A stretch of 62,471 nt of DNA, from assembly GCA_963794385.1 (NCBI GenBank), contig CAWCDT010000017.1, positions 1 to 62,471 of the forward strand, written 5' to 3'. The position numbers and the translations under genes were made by a program. Below the pieces are notes generated by a model, which ran no database searches, was not told where the DNA came from, and saw only the letters and a list, made by a program, of their open reading frames with translations. Positions 16,667 through 26,913 of this stretch are shown here, in pieces. This DNA comes from Gaiellasilicea sp963794385. GTDB lineage: Bacteria; Actinomycetota; Thermoleophilia; Gaiellales; Gaiellaceae. Every line of letters begins with the position of its first letter. Position 1 is the first letter of the stretch.

Positions 16667-17220
16667 GTGTCCTCCCCCAGCTCGACGCGCAGCCGCTCGA
16701 GCGCGCGTGCCGTGCGCGACTTGACCGTGCCGCGGCGCAGCGAGAGCACCTCGGCCGTCTCCTCCTCGCCGAGGTCGAGGAGGTAGCGGCACGTGAGCAC
16801 GAGCCGGTCGTCCTCGCGCAGCCGCTCGATCGCCGCGAGCAGCTCCGCGCGCTCCTCGGCGACCAGCAGGCTCCCCTCAGGAGACGGAGCCGCGCCCCCT
16901 GAGGGAAGCTCGTGCGCCGCCCGGAGCGCGAGCCCCTCGCGGCGGCCCTCCGCCCGGCGCCGGTTGCGTGCCTCGTTGGCGACGATCGCGAGCAGCCACG
17001 GACGAAGCGGGGCGCCGCGCCGGAAACGCGGAAGCGCGCGCCAGGCCTTCGTCAGCCCGACCTGCGCCGCGTCCTCGGCGTCGGCGGCGTTACGGGTGAT
17101 CAGGTATGCGGTACGGAAGGCAATCTCCTCGTGGTCTCGGACGAGCGCGGCGAATGCGCCGGCGTCTCCGCCCAGGGCGCGCTCGACGAGCTCGTCCTCT
17201 CTCGGTGGTCGGCTCACCAC
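16663..17220 (-). CDS. ECF-type RNA polymerase sigma factor, about 185 aa
   Basis: Region 2 is seen as FAALVRDHEEIAFRTAYLITRNAADAEDAAQVGLTKAWRALPRF, with RPWLLAIVANEARNRRRAEGR at its end; region 4 follows as LREDDRLVLTCRYLLDLGEEETAEVL and GTVKSRTARALERLR. Redirects RNA polymerase, probably to the stress genes controlled by its membrane partner in the same operon. Several GTG starts are possible (17238, 17235, 17220, 17217); 17220 is preceded by TATCAC at 6 nt, near the leaderless pattern seen elsewhere here. Divergent from the cyclase gene. Confidence 0.85.
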   Translation of the reverse strand: MVSRPPREDELVERALGGDAGAFAALVRDHEEIAFRTAYLITRNAADAEDAAQVGLTKAWRALPRFRRGAPLRPWLLAIVANEARNRRRAEGRREGLALRAAHELPSGGAAPSPEGSLLVAEERAELLAAIERLREDDRLVLTCRYLLDLGEEETAEVLSLRRGTVKSRTARALERLRVELGEDT

Positions 17221-17337
17221 TCGTGGGTGATACACCACGCGATCGCGCCGGGTTCCGTGCAGTCCTTTGTGATCGCGGCCGCGGCTGTCACAATCGACGG
17301 GACAAGTCCGCGAGCGAATGTGTTGCCGAGGAGACGC

Positions 17338-20300
17338 ATGACTGAGGTTCGGGCTGCGGCGTCGACGATCGCTCCGGGACTGGCCTTCGACAATCCGGAG
17401 GCGTACATCTCACGCGACCGGCGGCGGGCGCTCGCCGACGATATCGCGCTGCCCGACCGGGTTCGCGGCGCCGCCCTGTTCGCGGACATCTCCGGGTTCA
17501 CACCGCTGACGGAGGCGCTCGCCGACGAGCTCGGGCCGCAGCGTGGCGCCGAGGAGCTGACCGCCTGCCTCAATCTCGTCTTCCACGCCATCATCGCCGA
17601 GCTCGACCGCTTCGGCGGCGAGGTCATCTACTTCAGCGGCGACGCGATCACATGCTGGCTCGACGGCGACGACGGGTCGCGCGCTACCGCGTGCGCGCTG
17701 GCCATGCAGGAGACGATGGCCGCGGTCGGCGAGATCGTCACGCCGGCGGCGACGACCGTTCGGCTCGCGCTCAAGATCGCAGTCGCGGTGGGCGCGGCCC
17801 GAAGATTCGTCGTCGGCGACCCCGAGATCCAGCTGATCGACGTTCTCGCCGGAACCCTCGTCGACCAGCTTTCCGCCGCCGAGCACCAGGCCGGCCAGAA
17901 CGAGGTCGTGCTGGAGCAATCCGCGCTCGAGTCGCTCGGCGACCGGATCGAGATCGGCGAGCTCCGCCTGGACGGCGAGAGCGGCCGCACCGTCGGGGTC
18001 GTCTCGGGGTTCCCCAACCCACCCGCCGCCGTCCCCGCAGACGAGCCGGAGCACGCGCTGCCGGAGGACCTGGTGCGACCGTGGATCCTGCCGGCGGTCT
18101 ACGAGCGGCTTCGTACCGGCAGAGGCGAGTTTCTGTCCGAGCTGCGGCCGGCCACCCCGGTGTTCGTGCACTTCGCGGGAATCGACTACGACGGGGATGA
18201 CGCCGCCGCAGCCAAGCTCGACGACTTCGTGCGCCGGGCCCAGCGCATCTGCACCGAATACGGCGGCAACCTGCTCCAGCTGACGATCGGCGACAAGGGC
18301 GCCTATCTCTACATCGTGTTCGGCTCGCCGCATGCGCACGAGGACGACGCCGCCCGTGCCGCAGCCGCCGCGCTCGGCCTGCGCGGGCTCGACCGCGTCA
18401 CGCCGGTGTCGGACCTCACGATCGGGATCGCGACATGGCCGTATGCTCAGCGGGACCTACGGTCATGCGATGCGGCGCACGTTCGTGTGCCTCGGCGACG
18501 CGGCCAACCTCGCCGCGCGCCTGATGGCCCAGGCGCCTCCCGGCCGCGTCTACGTCTCGGAGTCGGCGATGGAGCTGGCCGGCGAATCCTTTACCTGGGA
18601 GGAGCTGCCGCCGCTGACGCTGAAGGGCAAGGCCGAGCCCGTCGCCGCCTACTCCCTCACCGGCACGAGCGGCCGCGCCTCACAGCGGCATACGCGCTAC
18701 GAGCTCGAGATCGTCGGGCGTGGCGCGGAGCTCGAGGCCCTCTCGGCCGGGCTCGAGCGCACGCTCGCAGGGCGAGGGAACATCGTCGGCATCTCGGCGG
18801 AGGCGGGCGTCGGCAAGTCGCGTCTCGTCGCGGAGTTCGTCCGCGCCGTGCGTGCCGGCGGCGGCTTCGTCGCCTTCGGTGAGTGCCCCGCGTTCGGGAC
18901 GAACGCGGACTACTTCGTCTGGCAGGAGGTCTGGCGACGCCTGCTCGGGGTCGACGAGCTGCAGACGGAAACGAGACAGCTGGTCGCGCTCGAGCGCGAG
19001 CTCGCGGCGATCGACCCAGCCTTCGTGCAGCGCGCGCCGCTGCTCGGCCCCCTGCTCGGAATCCCGATCCCCGACAACGACCTCACCGGCTCGTTCGACG
19101 CGAAGCTGCGCAAGACCTCGCTCGAGAGCCTGCTGGCGGAATGCCTGCGGGCCCGCGCGTCCGAAGAGCTGATCGTGATCGTGCTCGAGGACTGTCACTG
19201 GATCGGTCCACTCGCGCGCGACCTGCTCGGTGCGCTCGTGCGGGCGACAGCGACGCTGCCGGTGCTGTTCGTGCTCGCCTACCGGCCTGCCGCCGCGCCG
19301 GGCGGCGGGCTGGGGCTCGGGCACCTGCCGCAGTTCACAGAGCTCGAGCTGGCCGAACTAGAGCCGGCCGACGCCGAGCGCCTGATCCGCTCGAAGCTCG
19401 CGCAGCTCTTCGGCCCTCGGGCGGAAGCCTCGCCCGCGCTCGTCGAGCTCGTCACCGCGCGCTCCGAGGGCAACCCCTTCTACGTCGAGGAGCTCCTCAA
19501 CTTCATCCACGGGCACGGGATCGATCCGCAGGACGAGACGGCTCTCCGCGACCTGGAGCTGCCGGAGAGCCTGCACAGCCTGATCCTCAGCCGCGTGGAC
19601 ACGCTCGGCGAGGCGCCGCGGCGCACGTTGAAGGTCGCAAGCGTGGTCGGCAGGTCGTTCATCGCTCCGGCGCTCCCGGCCGTCTATCCGGAGCTCGGCT
19701 CGCCCGAGGACGTCGGCGCGCAGCTCGCAACCCTGCAGTCGCTCGATCTGGTCACGCTCGACCGGGAGGCCGAGCAGTCCTACATCTTCAAGCACGTGGT
19801 CACCCAGGAGGTGGCGTACGAGAGCATGCCGTTCTCGATCCGGGCCATGCTGCACGAGCGGGTCGGCGACTACATCGAGGAGACCGAGGCCGACGCGATC
19901 GACCTGCAGCTCGACCTGCTCGCCCACCACTACTGGCACAGCGAGAACCTCGAGAAGAAGCGCGACTACCTCGTGCGGGCCGGCGACGCGGCCGAGGCGG
20001 CCTACGCACACGCCGCCGCGATCGACTACTTCGAGCGCGCAGCGCCGCTCGTCCCGGAGCACGAACGGGTCGACGTGCTGCTGAAGCTCGGCAAGGTCGT
20101 CGAGCTCGTCGGCGACTGGCATCGCGCCGAAGAAGTCGAGCGCGAGGCGCTCGCCAAGGCGGAGGAGCTCGGAGATGCGGGCTCTCGCGCCTGGTGCGAA
20201 ACGGCACTCGCCGAGGTGGCGCGGAAGCAGGGACACTACGACGAGGCGCAGAGCTTGCTCGAGCAGGCCGCGCGGACATTCGAGTCGTCCGGAGACGACT

Positions 20301-21093
20301 TCGGCGTCGGCCGGGTCTGGCACCTCGCCGGCACCCTCGCCGCCCAGCAGGGTGACTATCCAAGGGCCGTGGCGCGCTACGAGGCGAGCCTGAAGATCCG
20401 CGAACGTCTCGACGACAAGGCCGGGATGGCCGGCCTGCTCTCGAACCTCGGCGTCGTCGCCGAGTACCGCGGGGACTACGGAGCGGCGCGCGACTACCAC
20501 GAGCGGTCGCTCGAGCTCCGGACCGAGCTCGACGATCGCTGGGCGATCGGCGTCTCGAAGACGAACCTCGGCACGATCGCCGTCCTCGAGCACGAGTACG
20601 AGGAGGCCCGCGAGTGCTTCGAGGACGCGATGCGCCTGAACCGCGAGGTGGGCGACGTCGTGGATGGTCGCGATCAGCGACAACAACCTGGGCAATGCGA
20701 CGCGCGGGCTCGGCGACTACGCGCGCGGCGCAGCAGCCACTACGCGGAGAGCCTCCGCGCGTATCGCGACTACGACGACAAGTGGGCGCTCGCGTTCCTC
20801 CTCGAGGACATCGGCCAGCTGGCGGCCCTGTGCGGCGAGGCCGAGCGCGCGTTCGAGCTCGTCGGGGCTGCCGACGCGCTCCGCGAGGAGATCGGGACGC
20901 CGCGGGCCCCAGGGCCTGAGGAGGAGCTGGAACGGCAACCTCGCTCCGGCGAGGGACGAGCTCGGAGAGGCCGCCGCGACGGCGGCGCGCGAGCGGGGGC
21001 GGGCACTTGCCGCCCGCGGCCACGTTCGAGCTCGCTCTCCGCGCCTGCGGCCACGGCGCGGTAGACCGGCGCGTACCTGTCGCTATCTACTGA
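17338..21093 (+). CDS. Adenylate/guanylate cyclase - AAA ATPase - TPR signalling protein (frameshifts)
   Basis: A ~1,250-residue cytoplasmic signalling protein. Order: class III cyclase domain (GAALFADISGFTPLTEAL, FSGDAITCWLDGD); a second, degenerate cyclase domain (PVFVHFAGIDYDGDD, LTIGDKGAYLYIVFG, then ATGRMLSGTYGHAMRRTFVC); an ATPase domain with Walker A GISAEAGVGKSRLVAEF and Walker B VIVLEDCHW; and TPR-like helices with acidic repeats. A ribosome site (GAGGAG) precedes ATG 17338. The frame shifts at about 18436 (one extra T), 20658/20733 (a compensating pair), 20938 and 21030; corrected it ends VPVAIY at TGA 21091. The family is typical of actinobacterial LuxR/AfsR-like sensors. Whether it makes cAMP or cGMP is unknown. 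Confidence 0.82.
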
Positions 21094-21183
21094 TCTCTGC
21101 ATCTTCCTTGCATTCCGAGCGAACGAGTTCGTAGGGTCGGTGGCCACGGGTCCGCCGTGTACTGCGGCAGAGGGTGAGGTGTG

Positions 21184-24100
21184 ATGACGAGTCGGAAAGT
21201 CCTAGTTGTGTTGACCGTGTGCGCCGCATGCCTGCTGTCGGCGCCCGCGGCGTTCGGAGCCAGCATCACGCTCACCCCCGAAGCCGACACGTTCGTCCGC
21301 GCGTCGACTCCGACAACGGCAAACGGTTCGAAAACGTCCTTCGACGTCCACGGCGGCGCGTCGTCGTACGGCTGCGGAACCGGCCCGGCGGTCGGCCTCC
21401 TCCGCTTCGACCTCTCGGCGATCCCGGCCGGCGCGACGATCACGGGCGCGACGCTGCGGCTGACGAGCTTCACGGGCTTCGCCTTCGACGGCGACCCGGA
21501 CCACTACGCGAGCTTCATCCCGGACGACGCGTGGGCGGAGAACGCCGTCACGTGGAACACACGGCCCGCGGACGGCCTCGTGCCGCAGGCGCCTCCGGCG
21601 GAATGGCGGCTGTTCGGCAGCCCACTCAGCACGGCCTCGGCCAACCTCGGCGCGGCGTCCGCATTCGAGAGCGTGGGCTGCTCCAACACGACGCCGCCGA
21701 AGAGCCGCGACTTCGGTTCGCCGAATCTCGCCGCCCGAGTCGGCGCCGAGCGCGCCGGTGACGGCAGGCTCTCAGTTGAGGTCTTCACGATCCCTTGCGG
21801 CACGCCGTTCACCGTCGTCTGCCAGAACGGGAAGCTCGAGCAGTCCTACTTCCTCCGCTACTACAGCAAGGAACACTCGATCGTGAAGGCGCCGCGGCTG
21901 ATCGTGGACTACACCACGCTGACGCTCGCCACGCCCAGCCTGTTCCGCGTCGTCTCGACCGGCGGCACGGGGGCGGTCGTGCTCGGGCGCGTCGACGGCG
22001 CCTCGAACCTCCCGCTCACGCTGGCCGCGTCCACCGCGGCGACCTGCACGGCGGGCGAGCTCGGCGGCGGCGGACTCCTGCGGGCGGGCCGGTGTCGGCG
22101 ACGACCGACCCGGACGGCTACTTCAGCGCAGCCCTGACGGGGGTGCCGCCCGGGAACTTCGTGTCGGTGAAGGTGACCTCGCCTGTCGCGACATCGGCCT
22201 CGGCCTGCCTCGTCAGCTCCGGCGACAACGACTTCTGGCCGAAGGCGCTTGCGGCTCTCCGGCTCGGATGCGACCGCGCGGGACTTCGTCGACTCGCCCG
22301 GCAAGGCCCGCTGGTACAAGTTCGACGTCACGCCTGGTCAGCGCATCCAGGTTGGGCTCACGGGCCTTCCCGCCGACTTCGACCTGGCGGTGTTCAAGGA
22401 CATCGGGAAGGCGTTCGAGGCGCAACTCGCTCCCGCGAGCGCCGCCGACCTGACGAAGCTGAGCGCGGAGTACGCGCCCTCCGTCTTCTCGCCCTCCGTC
22501 TTCTCGCCCTCGGTCTTCTCCCCGTCGGTGTTCAGCCCCGACGCCTACAGCCCATCCGTGTTCTCCCCGTCCGTCTTCAGCCCGAGCGTGTTCAGCCCAT
22601 CGGTGTTCTCGCCGTCGGTCTTCTCGCCCTCGGTCTTCAGCCCGAGCGTCTTCAGCCCCTCGGTGTTCTCGCCGTCGGTGTTCAGCCCGAGCGTCTTCAG
22701 CCCCTCGGTGTTCTCGCCGTCGGTGTTCAGCCCGAGCGTCTTCAGCCCCGAGGAGATCGCGCAAGCGTTCTCGAGCGCGCAGACGCGGAGCATCATCGGC
22801 GTCTCGGCGACGCCCGGCACGGGCGACGAGTCGGTCGTCGTCAACTCCTGGTCGAACGACGGCAGCTTCTACGTCCGGGTCAGCGGCAGGGGCGGCGCGT
22901 TCCACACGGGCAGTCAGTTCACCGTGTCCGTCTCGAAGGGGACGACGACCTGCGTCGGCGTGACGGACACCACGCTGACGCCGCGGGCTGCGGCGCCGGG
23001 AGCGGGAATCCGGACCGTGATCCTCACGGACTCGACGAAGGTCGCGCTCGGCGCGGCACTGCCCGGCGGCGGCACGCTCGGGAGCAAGCTCGCCACGTTC
23101 GCGGCCAGGCCCGAGATCGCCGGCGTCGTCGTCGACGTGGCAGGCGACGCCCGCGTCGCCGCGCTGAAGCAGCAGGCCGCGAGCAACGCCGCGTGCCCGT
23201 TCGCGCAGAACCTCGTCGCCGAGGAGATCAAGGGGATCGTCGACTCCTACCGTCCCGCGAACCCCGGGCTTCGCTACGTCGTCATCGCCGGCGGCGACGA
23301 CGCGATCCCGTTCTTCCGCTACCCCGATCAGAGCCTGCTCGGCCAGGAGTCGGGCTACGTCCCGCCGGTGCGGAGCGACTCGGCGTCCGAGGCGAGCCTG
23401 CGGAACGACTTCGTCCTCAGCCAGGACGCGTACGGGGCCGGCACGCTCGTCTCGCTGCGCACGAGCGGCTTCCCGGTGCCCGGGCTCGCCGTCGGCCGCC
23501 TCATCGAGACACCGGCCGAGATCGGCGGGCTGCTCGACGCCTACACCCAGGCCGGCGGCGTCGTCGCGCCCGGCTCGTCGCTCGTGACCGGCTACGACTT
23601 CCTCGCCGACGCGGCCGAGGCGGTGCGGGCCGAGCTCCAGGCAGGCACGGGCGCGGCAGTGGACCAGCTCGTCACCCCGGCGGACAAGTCACCGCAGGAC
23701 CCGGCGTCCTGGAACGCGGCCCAGCTGTCGACGGCGCTGCTCGGCAGCCGCCATGACGTGATCTTCCTCGCCGGCCACTTCAGCGCGAACAGCGCGCTCG
23801 CGGCCGACTTCACGACGAGCTTGCTGACGACCGAACTGACCGCTTCGCCGGTCAACCTCGTCAACTCGATCGTCTTCAGCGCCGGCTGCCACTCCGGGCT
23901 ACAACCTCGTCGACGGCGACGCGCATCACGGGCGTGAGCGCAGCCGCTCGACTGGGCGCAGGCGTTCGCGCGCAAGCGCGCCACGCTGATCGCCGGGACC
24001 GGCTACCAGTACGGCGACACCGACTTCCTCGAGTACAGCGAGCGGCTGTACCGCAACTTCGCCCGCCAGCTGCGCGCCGGCACGGGACCGGTGTCGGTCG

Positions 24101-26042
24101 GCGAGGCGCTCGTGCGAGGCGAAGCTCGAGTATCTGGCGGCGACGCCGGACGTGCGCGGCCTGCACGAGAAGGCACTGCTCGAGTCGGCCGTGTTCGGGC
24201 TGCCGATGCTCAGCGTGAACATGCCCGCGGGGCGTGGCGCTCCGACCGGGGACGGGAGGCGTGATCACGCCCGTTCCGGTCGCGTCGGGGCCGGCCGCCA
24301 CGCTGGGTCTCCGCACGTTCGATCTGGCAGTCGCGCCGAGCCTGACGACGAATACCGCGACGCTGAGGAACGTCCAGGACAACTCGCAGCTGACTGCGAC
24401 GTGGCTCTCCGGGCCCGACGGCATCGTGACGAACCCCGCCGAGCCGGCGCTGCCCCTCACCGTGCTGAACGTGACGCCGACGGACTCGAGCGTCGTCCTT
24501 CGCGGCGTCGGCTTCCGCGGCGGGACGTTCACCGACTCGACGGTCGTGCCGCTCACCGGGCGCGCCGACGACGGAGCTGCGCGGCGTCCACGCGCCGTTC
24601 CTGTCGCCCGTCTTCTTCCCGATGCGGCTGGCGAACGTCAACTACTTCGGCGCGCTCGGCGGCTCCGGGGGCACGAAGCTGATCGTCACGCCGGCGCAAC
24701 ACCGGACGGCCGACGCCGCGCTGGGGACGAGCACGCTGCGCCGGTATACGAACCTCGACCTGCGGCTCTTCTACAGCGGCAACCTGATCGAGCGCCGCCC
24801 TCTCCGACGCGCCCTCGATCGTCAGCGTCGAGGCTCGAGCCCGCGTCGGGCGGCGTCGAGGTCACCGCGGCGGTGGTGGGCGACCCGAAGGCGGCGATCC
24901 ACACCGTCTGGGTCACGTACACGACCGGCAACGGCACGTGGTCGTCGCTCGACCTCCAGCAGCAGGCGGACTCGCGGCTCTGGAAGGGGCAGCTCGCCGT
25001 GCGCACCGGCTGACCATGCGAGTTCGTCGTTCAGGCCGCCAACGGCCTCGGCCTCGTCTCGCTCGACGACAACCGCGGCTCGTACTACCGGATCGCCGGG
25101 AGCTCGCAGACCGCGACGACGCTGACGCTCCTCTCGCCAACTGCAAGCGGCACGTTCGGCGACAGCCCCGTGATTACCGCCGCGCTCGCCGAGACGGCCG
25201 GAGGCGCCCCGGCGCCGGCAAGACGGTGACGATCACGATCGGCGGCTCGGCCCGCGTCGGCATCACAGGAGCCGACGGGCGCGTCACGCTCCCCGTGCCG
25301 CTCGTCACGGCACCGGGCAACCACCAGCTCGTGGCCTCGTTCTGGGGCGACGCGACCCACCTGCCGTCGTCGGACTCCGAGCCCTTCGCGATCGGCAAGG
25401 CGCAGGCGAACCTGTCCGCCTTCACCCAACTCCCGCTCGTCACCGGCAGTGCGACGGGGATCGTCTCGACTCTGACCGCGTCGGTCGGCGGCAAGCAGCA
25501 GCCGTTGCTCCAGCTGACGGTGACGTTTACGCTCACCGGCCCCGGCGGGACGAAGATCTTCTCCACGATCACCGACTACCTCGGGCGGGCATCCCTCCCA
25601 CCTACCGCGCTCGCTGCCGGTACGTACACCGTGAGCGCGTCCTTCGCCGGGGACGTCACCTACACGCCTGCGACTCGCACCGGAACGCTCGTCGTCTCGG
25701 CCTTCAGCGGCTTCTTCCCGCCCGTCGACAACCCGCCGACGCTGAACGTGGTGAACGCGGGCAGGGCGATCCCGGTCAAGTTCAGCCTCGGCGGCAACCG
25801 CGGTCTCGCGATCTTCGCTCCCGGTTATCCACGAGTCGTCACGATCGCCTGCGTCACGGGCGTACCGACCGACGAGATCGAGACGACGGTCACGGCCGGC
25901 GGCAGCGGCCTCAAGTTCGACTCGCTCGTCCGGCAAGTACGAGTACATCTGGAAGACCGACAAGAGCTGGGCCGGCTGCCGGCGGCTCGAGCTGCAGTTC
26001 GTCGACGGCAGCCTTCGCTTCGCCGACTTCAAGTTCAAGTAG
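21184..26042 (+). pseudogene. Secreted C25-like caspase-fold peptidase with DNRLRE, SVFSP tract and PxKF domain (many frameshifts)
   Basis: One ancestral gene read in pieces. It begins with a signal peptide (LVVLTVCAACLLSAPAAFG) and a DNRLRE-type domain to about 21910, then a pre-peptidase-like beta domain, 18 SVFSP pentapeptides (22480-22749), and a caspase-fold domain: catalytic-type His in VIFLAGHFS (23776-23778) and Cys in SAGCHSGYN (23887-23889), the gingipain (C25) arrangement. C-terminal Ig-like segments (FTLTGPGGTKIF, TYTVSASFAGD) and a PxKF domain (NAGRAIPVKFSLGG) follow, ending FADFKFK at 26040-26042. About ten frame changes occur (near 22075, 22250, 23897, 23940, 24118, 24245, 24570, 24800, 25015, 25205, 25930). 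It may be a decayed gene or a badly assembled one. Confidence 0.75.
22480..22749 (+). repeat. 18 tandem 15-bp units encoding SVFSP
   Basis: Eighteen consecutive pentapeptide codon blocks: 17 SVFSP and one DAYSP (fifth). The last nine units form a 45-bp higher-order repeat of three units; copies at 22660-22704 and 22705-22749 are identical and the copy at 22615-22659 differs by a few synonymous bases. Ser alternates between TCN and AGC codons in a regular way, so the tract has expanded recently at the DNA level. It links two extracellular domains and is probably an extended Pro/Ser linker. Confidence 0.9.
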
Positions 26043-26050
26043 CCGCTCGA

Positions 26051-26056
26051 TAGGAT
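26051..26056 (+). promoter_or_regulatory. -10 box TAGGAT for the cyclic-nucleotide-binding gene
   Basis: TAGGAT lies exactly 6 nt before the GTG at 26063, so transcription should start on or next to the start codon and the mRNA be leaderless. This matches the boxes before the Trp leader (7124) and others in the window. No ribosome site is present, consistent with leaderless initiation. Confidence 0.55.
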
Positions 26057-26062
26057 CGGCTC

Positions 26063-26483
26063 GTGCGGTTACGGAAGGACGCAAAGCTCGAGGTGCTGAA
26101 GCGGGTGCCGCTCTTCGCCGGCTGCAGCAAGCAGGAGCTGGCGGAGATCGCGACCCTGACCGACGAGCTCACGCCTGCCGGAGGGGAAGATCCTGATCCG
26201 CGAGGGCGAACGAGGGCACGAGTTCTTCGCGCTCGTCGAGGGCGAGGTCGACGTGAAGGCGAAGGGGCGCCGTGCCAAGCATCTCGAGGGGGGCACGTTC
26301 TTCGGCGAGATGGCGCTCGTCTCGTCGCGACCGCGCAATGCGACGGTGACGGCGACGACCCCCGTCCGCGTGCTCGTCCTCCACGAGTCCGCCTTCCGCA
26401 AGCTCCTCCACGACTCGCCGAAGATCCAGCTGAAGGTGCTGCAGACGCTGGCGGACCGCGCCGCCGAAAACGCAGCCGACTAG
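26063..26483 (+). CDS. Cyclic-nucleotide-binding (CRP-fold) domain protein (one frameshift)
   Basis: A single cNMP-binding domain, about 139 residues after correction: LKRVPLFAGCSKQELAEIATLTDEL, then after one extra G near 26183 the frame moves and continues KILIREGERGHEFFALVEGEVDV, GGTFFGEMALVSSRPRNATVTA (the phosphate-binding cassette with GE and R) and VLVLHESAFRKLLHDSP. No DNA-binding domain follows, so it is a stand-alone sensor, perhaps acting on the antiporter two genes downstream or reading the product of the cyclase 5 kb upstream; both are inference. Preceded by TAGGAT. Confidence 0.82.
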
Positions 26484-26490
26484 GACCGTC

Positions 26491-26913
26491 GTGCCCCGCG
26501 CAGTCGGGATCAACCACATCGCGCTCGAGGTCGGCTCGATCGACGACGCGCTCGCCTTCTACGGCAACCTCTTCGACCTGGAGCTGCGCGGACGGATTCC
26601 GGGGATGGCGTTCGTTGACATGGGCGACCAGTTCGTCGCGCTCGCCGAGGGCCGGACGCAGGGCCCGGACCGGCACCGTCACTTCGGGCTCGTGGTCGAC
26701 GATCGCGACGCGGTGCTCGCGGCGGCGCGCGAGGCGGGCGCCGAGCTCTTCGGCGGCAACTCCTTCCTCGACCCGTGGGGCAACCAGGTGCAGGTCGTCG
26801 ACTACGCCGACGTGCAGTTCTCGAAGACGCCCGAAGTCCTCCGCGGAATGGGCCTCGAGCTCGAGAAGACCGAGTCGGCGCGGCGAGAGCTGCGCGACAA
26901 GGGCTTGCTCTGA
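26491..26913 (+). CDS. VOC (glyoxalase/dioxygenase fold) protein, 140 aa
   Basis: Starts VGINHIALEVGSIDDALAFYGNLF, the VOC opening with a His ligand, and continues HRHFGLVVDDRDAVLAAAREAGAELFG and FLDPWGNQVQVVDY, where a second acidic or His ligand is expected near WGNQVQVVD. One domain with two beta-alpha-beta-beta-beta halves. The substrate cannot be told from sequence. GTG start 7 nt after the cyclic-nucleotide-binding gene; its stop overlaps the next gene, so all three form an operon. Confidence 0.8.
   Translation: MPRAVGINHIALEVGSIDDALAFYGNLFDLELRGRIPGMAFVDMGDQFVALAEGRTQGPDRHRHFGLVVDDRDAVLAAAREAGAELFGGNSFLDPWGNQVQVVDYADVQFSKTPEVLRGMGLELEKTESARRELRDKGLL

Noticed and set aside
22480..22749. 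CRISPR array
   Set aside because: Repeats are 15 bp, contiguous, without spacers and encode SVFSP in frame.
21795..23756. Separate 653-residue gene overlapping the C25-like region
   Set aside because: A mixture of true and shadow frames: only the stretch around 22080-22250 belongs to the real gene.
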